A stretch of DNA of 64,000 bases from Gerris lacustris (taxonomy: Eukaryota > Arthropoda > Insecta > Hemiptera > Gerridae): positions 71,887,092 to 71,951,091 of the forward strand of contig OX578282.1 of NCBI GenBank assembly GCA_951217055.1, given 5' to 3'. The position numbers and the translations under genes are program-made. This document shows, in pieces, positions 11,058-19,712 of the stretch (position 1 is its first letter; each line of letters starts with the position of its first letter). The notes below the pieces were generated by a model that was not told the origin of the DNA, ran no database searches, and worked only from the letters and a program-made list of their open reading frames with translations.

Positions 11058-11808
11058 GCCTCGGCCACACGGAGCGATTATTCGCCGCTATTCGAGTAGC
11101 AGCGACTGAAATCTCTTTGTGTGACAGCTTACTCGCCGCGACTGACTCGACTCGCAGCGAGTAAAAGATATCAATTGAAGATGTTCAATTTTGGTCGCCA
11201 GAATCAAGCAACTAGGACGGTCACGTGACCTAGTCGCCGCTACTCAGCGCTGCTGTCGCTTCGTATGACACCTATTATTGCTAGTCGCGGCCTTATCTCA
11301 TACTTAGGGTCTATCGCTGATTGCTAAAGTAACGCAAAGTTATTGTCAGTTTGACGTTAAAAGGTATTGAAATTCTCATTAGTGTATCTTTTTTCTCAAT
11401 TAGAGGTGTAACCAATTCTAGTAATTCTTTAAACTTAACTTGAGTTAGCCGAAGAATATTTCTGTAGGCAAGTGGATCCTCCAAAGCCAGCTCTTTCAAG
11501 AGCAAAGCAGACGCCCCTATGTTGTCTCGTCGGTTTCTCAAGTTGTGAACCCATTTTCTTTAATTATGAGGTCTCTGAATGTCACTTGTTAAGAGAGATT
11601 AGCTAACTCAGCACAATATAAATAAATCATTTGCTTCAAATAAACGTTTTTAATACTAGTTTTTCTCGTATTCATTTTATTAGCACGCAAGTTCTAACTT
11701 CACTTCTCTTCTCACGTAGTTCTAACTGTTGTAGTCGTTGCTACTGGTCTCCGCGGGTAGTCGCCGCGATAAGTAGCAGCGACGAAAATCGCTCCATGTA
11801 ACCGAGGC
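11058..11808. mobile_element. internally deleted PIF/Harbinger element, 751 bp
   Basis: The TIRs are imperfect but clear: left GCCTCGGCCACACGGAGCGA, right (reverse complement) GCCTCGGTTACATGGAGCGA. They are flanked by TTAA on both sides (11054-11057 and 11809-11812). TWA/TTAA-type flanks and the transposase remnant inside (11311-11541, -) fit PIF/Harbinger. The element carries 'cgctcg/cgccgc' words near both ends. Confidence 0.85.
11311..11541 (-). pseudogene. Harbinger transposase (HARBI1-like) N-terminal fragment
   Basis: The frame encodes 76 residues containing LAYRNILRLTQVKFKELLEL, then VTPLIEKKDTLMR, then a segment ending KLTITLRY. This is the N-terminal helical region of HARBI1-type nucleases, where F-x-E-L-L, P-x-I-x-K-x-D-T-x-M-R and L-x-x-T-L-R-x-L-A-T-G are the recurring words. 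Here the L-A-T-G is lost after LRY (reads FSNQR and stops), and the DDE catalytic domain is deleted. The fragment lies between the TIRs on the - strand. It is non-functional. Confidence 0.75.
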
Positions 11809-12024
11809 TTAAGAACCTAGATCTGAACACCAACATACCTGGTGATTTGGAATACAGGAGAGACTTACATCTATATTTGATGAGTCGGAAGGGTCGTGTA
11901 CTCTTGCCCGTTGCTCGTTTTATCGCAAAACAAAGCATGTTGTGAGGAGTTGGCACGTGGAAGACAACTGTCAAACATAAAATGTTGCAAGTTTATTGAC
12001 GTAGTCGCGAGGAATGAGGGATTT

Positions 12025-12661
12025 GATGAACCTGTCACAACAACTCAGTGATGAACCTGTCACAACAACTCAGTGGTGAACCTGTCACAACAACTCAGTG
12101 ATGAACCTGTCACAACAACTCAGTGATGAACCTGTCACAACAACTCAGTGATGAACCTGTCACAACAACTCAGTGATGAACCTGTCACAACAACTCAGTG
12201 ATGAACCTGTCACAACAACTCAGTGATGAACCTGTCACAACAACTCAGTGATGAACCTGTCACAACAACTCAGTGATGAACCTGTCACAACAACTCAGTG
12301 ATGAACCTGTCACAACAACTCAGTGATGAACCTGTCACAACAACTCAGTGGTGAACCTGTCACAACAACTCAGTGATGAACCTGTCACAACAACTCAGTG
12401 ATGAACCTGTCACAACAACTCAGTGATGAACCTGTCACAACAACTCAGTGATGAACCTGTCACAACAACTCAGTGATGAACCTGTCACAACAACTCAGTG
12501 ATGAACCTGTCACAACAACTCAGTGATGAACCTGTCACAACAACTCAGTGATGAACCTGTCACAACAACTCAGTGATGAACCTGTCACAACAACTCAGTG
12601 ATGAACCTGTCACAACAACTCAGTGATGAACCTGTCACAACAACTCAGTGATGAACCTGTC
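12025..12661 (+). repeat. 25-bp satellite, ~25 copies
   Basis: Unit 'gatgaacctgtcacaacaac' followed by 'tcagt', repeated at an exact 25-bp period with only a few substitutions (for example ggtgaacc for gatgaacc at 12075 and 12350). The last copy breaks off at 'cctgtccaaaac'. The period is not a multiple of 3, so no repeat protein is expected. Confidence 0.97.
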
Positions 12662-13540
12662 CAAAACACACCTGATCATTATTGATGGTTTGAATGATGA
12701 GTTTGACAACTAAATGAACAAATATTTAATATTATTGATTAGCCTTGTTGAAGTGGAAGAGAGAGCCTCTAGCTAGGGGATGCAGCTGTATCTTGGCTGG
12801 TTAAATAAAGACCTTCATTTTGAATAGCCCGCATGATTTGTTTTATTACATTTTTTATTTCTTCAACTCTTAAATTATTTAGATGGATGACTTACTCTGG
12901 ATTTATATTGGCAAATCACGAAGATGGAGCTGAGTGTCACTCCAAACTTGTTTACTTGTTCAAACCATCTCTTATCAACAATATCATTACCTTATCACTT
13001 CTAAATAATTCGATAACGGAATACCCATAACTTCCCGTCAAGTACTAGCCTGCAAGCTACTAAAAGGGTTTCTTCGGTCGTAAAAATTCACATTACTTTT
13101 TTTTAAAAAAAAATTAAAATGTAATATGTAAAAAAAAGTTGCACTTTGGAGCAGCAAGGCGTGCATATATTATCTTTGACCGCCATTTTGGAAACGCAAT
13201 ATATATTTGTGATCCACATTTCAATACTTTTAAAATGATACCCTTATTCAAAATTTCAAAAAATAAAAATGTTGGGTTTCCATTGTTACAGCCACCTATA
13301 AAATTTCTAAAATTTGACTTTTTATATTAACTCCCAGACATATCATTGGCCAACAAAGATGTATATTTATATATTTTTGCCTTATTTTTTGGACATGTTC
13401 TAATAGGATTGGGGGAGGGGGGGAGGCATTTTTTATTTTGGATTTGTTTTGGTAATTTCGGGGGTAAAATGGCCGGCATTTTGGAAACGCGATGTAAATT
13501 TGTGATCTACATTTCAATACATTAGAATTGATTGGTGTGT
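12662..13540. repeat. gene-free, dispersed repeat with internal duplication
   Basis: 12662-13100 is AT-rich with nothing recognised. 13180-13330 and 13470-13540 share 'ccattttggaaacgcaatat' / 'gcattttggaaacgcgatgt' then 'ttgtgatc.acatttcaata', that is, two copies of one unit. Its layout resembles the repeats at 23954 and 36916. Confidence 0.5.
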
Positions 13541-13925
13541 CTTACAACATTTTTTTCTAACCACCATATCTTAAAAACTACTTGTCCGATTTTGATAAAA
13601 TTTGGAAGGTTACGGTTATAATTTGCCCATTGTTATTCCCATATTATTTTCATCACTCTACGTCCACTGCTTTTGTGCCCGTGTGTGCTTATTGACAACC
13701 ACTTCCTTAAAAGTACTCATTTGATTTTAAGAATAAATTTGGAGGATTTGTTGAAAGTGGCCCAAAGATGGCCCTCCTTTGATTTCTACCGTCTACGCAC
13801 ACTTAATATTGAATAAAAATATGTGTGACTCCTCTGGGCATCGAAACTGATCCAAATCTCATTCGTCCAATAATAGAAGGTGAGGAAGTGATGTGGCTCA
13901 ATAATTGGCAGACTATTTTATGTTA
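13540..13925 (+). mobile_element. dispersed repeat A, copy 3 (5'-truncated)
   Basis: Starts at the 'ccaccatatcttaaaaacta' landmark and runs through 'aatttgcccattgtta' to 'aattggcagactatttta'. No frame is kept. Confidence 0.65.
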
Positions 13926-14275
13926 GAGTAGAAATGTATTTTAATTCATGTTTTTGAACTAAATGTAATTTTTTTAATTGTCCTTGCCTGTGTGTCCTTG
14001 TATGCTACTTGGTATTTTTAAATTCATATTTTGTTATTTTCATTTAAAATATTTTAAAACAAAATTAGAGAGTAGAAAATAGCGTGGGATGATTATTAAG
14101 AGGTTATATAAATAAGTAAATGCGGCGCTCATTGTCACTGTTTTATCTACGTCTTGTTAGCGAATTTTCAAAGAAAATTACGCTATTGCTTAATATATTT
14201 TTTTTTGAAAAAATTTTCCATGGAAATCCGTTTTAGACCATTCTGAATCGTATCCTAAAATGTAACACTTTTTTT

Positions 14276-14432
14276 TATGTATGTATGTATTTATGTATAT
14301 ATGTATGTATATATGTATGCATATATTATGTATATATGTATGTATATATGTATGCATATATTATGTACATATGTATGTATATATGTATGCATATATTATG
14401 TATATATGTATGTATATATGTATATATATATA
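14276..14432 (+). repeat. ATGTATGTATAT-type microsatellite
   Basis: Alternating ATGT and ATAT tetramers with a longer pattern of about 50 bp ('gcatatattatgtatatatg' recurs three times). Open in several frames, but only as low-complexity Tyr/Ile/Cys/Met. It lies inside TIR element E, whose other copy has just a few units here. Confidence 0.95.
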
Positions 14433-14760
14433 TGTGTCACTCCAGACGATATCTCTCCTTAGGATGCACTTAAAAATTTCAAACAAATTTTAAAATGTCA
14501 ATAATATCAAAAGAAAGGATGAGTTCGTTGGCTGGAATTTTTGGAGTTCATTTAGGGGTCAAATTTTTACAATTTAGGGTCAAAACTAGCATAAAAACGT
14601 GTTTTTTCCATTTTACCCCCCTTTTATATGAAAATATGATAAAAGTGTACATAACAACAATTACTGTACTCTTAAAGAGCTTTCCAACGACATGCATCTT
14701 GAAGGGTAAATACTATTTTGACTTTTTTACCTCGTACCCCTGTGTACCAATTTTTTTTTT

Positions 14761-14892
14761 TTATCAAATTATAATTATTATTAACTACGGGAAGCAGACA
14801 GTGAAAAATACACTCCAGCTCCGAGATCCCGATTTAAAAATTTAAACTTTCCGTAGTATGAAAACTACCAAAAACTTATAAATTGAATTTCA
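14761..14892 (-). repeat. SINE 3' fragment inserted in element E
   Basis: Compared with the copy at 54265, this ~130-bp block interrupts a poly-T. It contains 'gggaagcagacagtgaaaaa', 'ctccagctccgagatcc' and 'gtagtatgaaaactaccaaa', which match the SINE palindrome arms at 38345-38470. Poly-T and poly-A-like ends support retroposition. Confidence 0.6.
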
Positions 14893-14999
14893 ATTTTTTT
14901 TTTTCACTCATGCAAATTCTAAACCAAAATTTTCCTATATTATTATAAGCCAATAATACGCAGATTTCTTTGAAAATTCGCTCATTAAGTCATGGTTTA

Positions 15000-15390
15000 T
15001 GACTGGACTTTTTTAAACATAGTAGGTACTGTATCCGCTAGTTTTATAATGAGTAGACTCCATTCAGAAGTTTAAGAGCTTACCTATGCCTGCCTAATCC
15101 CATTCATATTTTTATGGTGATAGTCCCCATTATGAGCTATCCTCGTACCTTTAAAATAAAATAAGTTCAATAAGGATCACTAGTGTGGTGATTGCTGAAA
15201 CTTAAAACAACCTTGCTGTAGGATCTGACTTGGCTCAGACATGTTGCACTATCAAGTCCTACATCACGTTAATATACACACCATATACCTACCTACGCCC
15301 TTTTCATTATTGCAACTTTGGAACGAAGTTCCTTATGGCATATTACAGCCCTTCTGGAACAGCATCTGGAGCCTGGGAGTGAATCCGAAA
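15000..15390. other. gene-free, ends in repeat B fragment
   Basis: 15000-15310 holds nothing recognisable. 15318-15385 is an inverted fragment of repeat B ('ctggagcctgggagtgaatc' against 'gattcactcccgggctccag'). Confidence 0.5.
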
Positions 15391-15605
15391 TAAACGTTTA
15401 TCTACGATTGATACGAAATATAAACATTATATCTCTGTTTAGATGCGTAGAAAGTGATTGTTTATGTACTTGTATTCATTGCGCATGCGCGTCTCATAGT
15501 TCAGAGGATTTCCTCTTCTTTACCGCGCTAGTGTGGTAAAGAAGAGGAATTCTTCAGCTTTACGCACGATTAGCGAGTTTGTTTACATTTAACAAAACTA
15601 AAAAC
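15390..15605 (+). mobile_element. dispersed hairpin element, copy 3 (partial, inverted)
   Basis: Contains 'atctacgattgatacgaaat', 'ttgcgcatgcgcgtctcat', the TTTACC/GGTAAA hairpin at 15505-15556 with a mutated left arm, and 'cacgattagcgagtttgttt'. The ORF portion found in copies 1 and 2 is missing. The next element starts immediately after. Confidence 0.75.
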
Positions 15606-16221
15606 AGAGGGACTAAAAACAGGTCTTTTCTTCCCTGTACTCAAAAGTAGGGACAAAAAGTAAAAGTAGGCCAAAAAAGTAAGGTTTGACAACTTAATTA
15701 TTTTATAAATAGTACAAAATGAATGGCTAATGTAATGAAGTAGTTGAAATCAGGTTGGTGACACTGCTTTATCGACCTTGGTTATCTTGGTTTATAACCT
15801 GCATCTAAATAACCTTCTGTTTGAGTTTAATTCCAATTCTTATTTGTTTTTAAAATAGAATCTCTTATATCTGCTATTAAAAGTTCTAATAATTATTGTT
15901 ATTTATTAAAATAATAAATGAAATCTGTGCAATGGACGAAAATGTGTATTTTCTTCCTACTGGAGATAAAATATTGTATGCACCTCGTGAGTAAAGTGCC
16001 ATTATTCTCTTCGCGATAATTAACTCCCTCGGCTGCGCCTCGGGAGCTAATTAGCGTTATTCCCTCGGCTGCGCCTCGGGAATCAAAAACTCTAATTCCC
16101 TCGGCTTCGCCTCGGGATTTAGGGACCGTGGTTGCTTCGGCTTCGCCTCAAGAACTAACTTTTTCGCTCAGGGAATAATGGCTTACTTTACTCATTATTA
16201 TTATAAGGTGCATAAATAACT
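15605..16221 (+). mobile_element. CCTCGG-rich element G, copy 1
   Basis: Order of parts: 'agagggactaaaaacaggtc', an AAAGTAGGGA region, an AT-rich middle, a mini-ORF at 15932-15994, then an inverted-repeat module whose arms read GAGTAAAGTGCCATTATTC and its complement 'aataatggcttactttactc'. Between the arms lie repeated CCCTCGGCTGCGCCTCGGG / CCCTCGGCTTCGCCTCGGG words spaced ~40-45 bp. It ends 'ggtgcataaataacta'. Other copies are at 16703, 26729 and 27364, with a diverged relative at 49930. No transposase is visible. Confidence 0.8.
15932..15994 (+). other. conserved 20-codon mini-ORF with splice-donor-like end
   Basis: ATG to TAA encodes MDENVYFLPTGDKILYAPRE. Its last codons overlap CTC|GTGAGTAAAG, a near-perfect 5' splice site. 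The same start and frame are in copies at 17095-17157 and 27117-27179 (one and three residue changes). Copy 4 (27726) begins MDGD and then differs. It may be a captured first exon. Protein production is unproven. Confidence 0.4.
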
Positions 16222-16420
16222 ATTGCTCCTATTTCAAAAATTCTAAGACAGAAATCAGTTTCAGACATCAGGGAACTTTTTTTTTTGTCTGTTGGTCTGT
16301 CACTCAATTTTTGCGAACCAACATATATCTTAAAACCTATACGTACGATTATAATTAAATTTGTATGGTAGATCATAAATTAGCTCATTGTTGGTACCGC
16401 ATATATATGACATATTAAAA
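16222..16420 (+). mobile_element. dispersed repeat A, copy 4, left part
   Basis: Contains 'ttctaagacagaaatcagtt', the GTCTGT run, 'gaaccaacatatatcttaaa' and 'tagctcattgttggtacc', then stops where the LINE begins. The 3' end of repeat A resumes at 17878, so the LINE appears inserted within it. Confidence 0.65.
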
Positions 16421-16702
16421 GAAAACAGGGGAAATAGAGAGAGAAACACTATATTGACAAAAAGTACAAAGTGGAGCTGTGCTTCATTAAAGGATTGCTA
16501 TAAACACAGCGTACTAATCAATAAAAAAACTATTGTTAAATAAATACATAAAATAGAATAAAATACATTCGTACAGTTAGTTGAAGTATAACAGTACTTT
16601 AAAAACTAGACAACACAAATTATAAACAATACAAATAAAATTTATAGTTAATTAATAAATATGGTTATTTGTAATACCTAGAGAATCTAAAATTATATTT
16701 AT

Positions 16703-17378
16703 CTCCAGTAGGGGAAAAAAGTTATGATTTTGAATTAGTTTAGAGGGACTAAAACAGGTCTTTTCATCCCTGAACTCAAAAAGTAGGGAGAAAAAGTAAA
16801 AGAAGGGCGAAAAAGTAAACTAGGGCAAAAAAGTAAAGATTGCAACTTAATTATTTTATAAATAGTAGAAAATGTATGGCTAATGTAATGAAGTTGTTGA
16901 AATCAGGTTGGCGGCACTGCGCTTTTATGACCATGTATATCTTTGTTTACAACATTATAACCTGCATCTAAATAACCTTCTATTTGAGTTTAATTCCAAT
17001 TCTTATTTGTTTTTAATATTGAATCTCTTATATCTGCTATTAAAAGTTCTAATAATTATTGTTATTTATTAAAATAATAAATAAAAACTGTGCTATGGAC
17101 GAAAATGTGTATTTTCTTCCTACTGGAGATAAAATATTGTATGTACCTCGTGAGTAAAGTGCCATTATTCCCCTCGCGATAATTATCTCCCTCGGCTGCG
17201 TCTCGGGAGCTAATTAGAGTTATTCCCTCGGCTGCGCCTCGGGAGGAATTAAAGAGTCTAATTCCCTCGGCTTCGCCTCGGGATTTAGGGACCATGGTTC
17301 CTTCGGCTTCGCCTCAAGAACCAACATTTTTCGCTCAGGGAATAATGGCTTACTTTACTCCCTAGGTGCATAAATAAC
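16703..17378 (+). mobile_element. CCTCGG-rich element G, copy 2 (inserted in the LINE)
   Basis: Starts 'atctccagtaggggaaaaaa' and ends 'ggtgcataaataactatt'. Copy 2 of the LINE at 25096 lacks it and reads straight through ('attatattttcagctaggag'), which fixes the insertion point. It contains three CCTCGG...CCTCGGG repeats and the mini-ORF at 17095. A - strand frame at 17062-17295 (77 codons, with repeated SRGAAEGI) is also present in copy 3 at 27084-27278. Confidence 0.85.
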
Positions 17379-17872
17379 TATTTCAGCTAGGAGTCTTAAG
17401 AAATTTCGATCGGTGCCGATTTTGTCAAAAAATAGTCTGGTTTTCATTGGTATTGTGCCTCTAGCCCCAAACCAAAGTCCGTCAACTTAAAAATTTCTGT
17501 CTCCGTGGGATTCCCGAAACTTTTCCTTATAGTTCTCTATACATTTCTCATATATTATGTTTATATTCTCCTGATGAAGTAATACAGCTTGGTCCGGATC
17601 CTTACTCTCATACCTGATTGTAGGGTCTATGATCATGGCAGTTTTGTTATCCGGATGGAAAGCGATGATGTCAGAGTATCTTGGAGAACATTCTGAATCT
17701 ATTGCGTACACCTCGTCGTAGCAAGTATAATTATTTTCTTTTAGGGCTTCTGAGATTCTATGCTTAACGTTGCGATGGTGCCTAGTCACCAGATGCATGT
17801 TATTAGGGCATTTTCCCAGCACATGTGCTGGAGTTTCATTCTCCCTGCCACATTTGCGACAGACATAAATCA
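17379..17872 (-). pseudogene. R2/NeSL-type restriction-like endonuclease domain of a LINE
   Basis: Reading on the - strand from 17872: a zinc knuckle C-R-K-C-G...H-V-L-G-K-C, then RHHRNVKHRISEALKENNYT, then the endonuclease core SPRYSDIIAFHPDNKTAMII, then DPTIRYE. The C-C-H-C knuckle followed by a PD-(D/E)xK-like D...D-x-T-x-R-Y-E block is the C-terminus of R2/R4/NeSL-group LINEs. In these elements the domain nicks the DNA target for target-primed reverse transcription. A stop interrupts the frame after GDRNF at about 17487; downstream it continues as VDGLWFGARGTIPMKTRLFF. The copy is dead and lacks the RT domain. Confidence 0.85.
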
Positions 17873-17877
17873 GACAA

Positions 17878-17965
17878 TAATGGCTTATAAAAGCATAAAA
17901 TCAATTAAGTACATGATAGGATGCGAGGAAGCTATGTGCCACGCTAATTGGCAGTCTATTTTTTT
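17878..17965 (+). mobile_element. dispersed repeat A, copy 4, 3' end
   Basis: Reads 'caataatggcttataaaagc', 'ggatgcgaggaagctatgtg' and 'ctaattggcagtctattttt', the usual 3' end of repeat A, resuming after the LINE. Confidence 0.7.
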
Positions 17966-18273
17966 ACCATGTTTCCAAGATAATCTATGTTTTTCTTGCA
18001 GCAGTGCAGATGCTCGCACTAGTGTTTGCTGCAAGTGACGTGATTCTCGACGGAAAATCTTGATTGTTGTTGATAATGTTTTTTTAGGAGGATAAAGGGT
18101 TTTAGTGTGGAGTGCTGGGTGGAGAGGAAATGGCCGGATTTTCCGTTTCAAGGTGTCGAGTTAAAACCTGCATTAGAACTGGTGTTTTTCTTAGAAGAAG
18201 CTTTCCTAGGGTTTCCAACTATAAATCTCTTTGTTATAAGAAGAAAACTCTAAATCTGTCGTTTGTGTCGACA
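17966..18273. other. gene-free flank of the 42-bp satellite
   Basis: About 300 bp of mixed sequence with 'gcagcagtgcagatgctcgc'. Frames on both strands run from here into the satellite but have no recognised domain or splice signal. Confidence 0.4.
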
Positions 18274-18693
18274 TTTTCCCTGACCTATCATATTGTGGAA
18301 GCATATCTATGTAGGTTTTCCCTGACTTATCATATTGTGGAAGCATATCTATGTAGGTTTTCCCTGACTTATCATATTGTGGAAGCATATCTATGTAGGT
18401 TTTCCCTGACTTATCATATTGTGGAAGCATATCTATGTAGGTTTTCCCTGACCTATCATATTGTGGAAGCATATCTATGTAGGTTTTCCCTGACTTATCA
18501 TATTGTGGAAGCATATCTATGTAGGTTTTCCCTGACTTATCATATTGTGGAAGCATATCTATGTAGGTTTTCCCTGACTTATCATATTGTGGAAGCATAT
18601 CTATGTAGGTTTTCCCTGACTTATCATATTGTGGAAGCATATCTATGTAGGTTTTCCCTGACTTATCATATTGTGGAAGCATATCTATGTAGG
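18274..18693. repeat. 42-bp satellite, exactly ten copies
   Basis: Unit 'ttttccctgacttatcatat' + 'tgtggaagcatatctatgta' + 'gg', ten copies with no length change; the only variation is 'gaccta' for 'gactta' in two copies (first and fifth). Because 42 is a multiple of 3 the array is open on both strands: + gives repeats of FSLTYHIVEAYLCR (frame 18112-18888), - gives repeats of MLPQYDKSGKTYID (frame 18206-18682). Nothing shows either is expressed. Confidence 0.97.
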
Positions 18694-18804
18694 TTTTCCT
18701 GTAAAGCTCTCTTGAAGCATGTCAAGTTCGAAGTTTTATTTTTAACTATTAATACCATCTTTGGAACTGTTACAGAGAATATTATTCTGAGTACGATGAT
18801 TTTA

Positions 18805-19275
18805 TTTATCGCTTCCGAGCTTATCGAACGTAGCAGAAGCATTTTCATCATTTTCAATCAAGAATTGTTTTTTGAGTATTCGATTTAAAAAAATTGCTTG
18901 ATAGATCAGTTTGAAACATCAGGGACCGTCAGGGTCAGTCAGTTTGTCATTCATCAAATTTTCGAGCCGCCATATCTTAAAAACAACTCGTCCGATTTAA
19001 TTGAAATTTGTATGGTAGGTCATAATTATCCCATTGTTGGTCCTATTTAAGTTTCAACCTTCCCAAGTCCATTAGTTTTTTTTCAACATGCACACTAACA
19101 TATATTTATTTACACTTATGAACGTAGCCCTCACATATTCCTATGTTAATTTCAACCACGTGCGACCTACATACCTTAATAAATAATTTAAACAATATTA
19201 GGTTGTAAAAGCAAATCATTATTAAACTTGACGAGGAAGCTGTGTGACACAAATTGGCAGACTATTTTACTAATA
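18805..19275 (+). mobile_element. dispersed repeat A, copy 5
   Basis: Starts 'cttccgagcttatcgaacgt', passes 'ccgccatatcttaaaaacaa' and 'taattatcccattgttggtc', and ends 'gacgaggaagctgtgtgaca...attggcagactatttta'. Confidence 0.7.
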
Positions 19276-19710
19276 AAAAATGTTTTCTAATTATTAAAGA
19301 GATTATTATGCCGAGTACGATCAGTTGATTTATATTTTATTGTGTGTGATTTTAAACAAGTAGCGATAGTTAGGTGTGCAAATAGACTTGAGACCCGTGA
19401 TCTCAACTCGATCCATTTTTGTTGTTTGAGATTTTAGTTGATTGTATTGAAGCTTGGAGCGCTGCACTGTGAACTGACTTGTCTAGGCTGCTAAGTCCAA
19501 CACAACTATTATGTAAATCTAGCGACACGATGATTTGGACGCTTTCACCTTCCTCTGTCCGGTCAAGCATCGCTTCATCTCCACTAACTAGTTTAGTTTC
19601 CTTTACATAACAGCCAACTTTTAATTTTCTCACATAAGCAGTATAATACAGAGAGAAAGTAATGCGATCCAATCTAAACTAGATTTTGAAATTTTGATGG
19701 ATATAATATG
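19276..19710. other. gene-free stretch
   Basis: Contains an 89-codon - strand frame (19403-19672) of mixed composition with no family match that I recognise. No splice signals support it. Confidence 0.35.
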
Positions 19711-19712
19711 TA

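Larger units (their letters stand above)
11015..11920 (+). repeat. tRNA-derived SINE split by a Harbinger element
   Basis: The left part has an A-box-like word 'tgtagtcgagcggtcagc' (11025-11043). The right part continues from 11813 with 'accaacatacctggtgattt', parallel to 'accaacatatctgggttcaa' of the SINE at 38950-39175. The split is at the TTAA duplicated around 11058-11808. The B box is eroded. Confidence 0.5.
14158..14992. mobile_element. TIR element E, copy 1
   Basis: The left end has 'agcgaattttcaaagaaaat' and the right end 'ttctttgaaaattcgct', an inverted pair of about 17 bp. The second copy is 53712-54358. Shared internal words include 'gaaatccgttttagaccatt', the microsatellite, 'caacgacatgcatctt' and 'gccaataatacgcagatttc'. 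Copy 1 is longer because of the microsatellite (14276-14432) and an inserted SINE piece (14761-14892). Confidence 0.85.
16425..17872 (-). mobile_element. 5'-truncated restriction-endonuclease LINE, copy 1, split by element G
   Basis: The - strand LINE has its coding part at 17379-17872 and its last codons plus 3' UTR at 16425-16702. A CCTCGG element (16703-17378) is inserted inside the codons that read LLAE | NIILDSLGII in copy 2. The 3' UTR matches 24790-25060 ('gtggagctgtgcttcattaa' against 'gtggagctatgtttcattaa'). The element is flanked by the two halves of repeat A. Confidence 0.8.

Noticed and set aside
12025..12661. CRISPR-like array
   Set aside because: Units abut with no unique spacers; it is a satellite in a eukaryotic genome.
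14277..14493. Three overlapping frames with Met/Tyr/Cys/Ile repeats
   Set aside because: All are translations of the ATGT/ATAT microsatellite inside a MITE.
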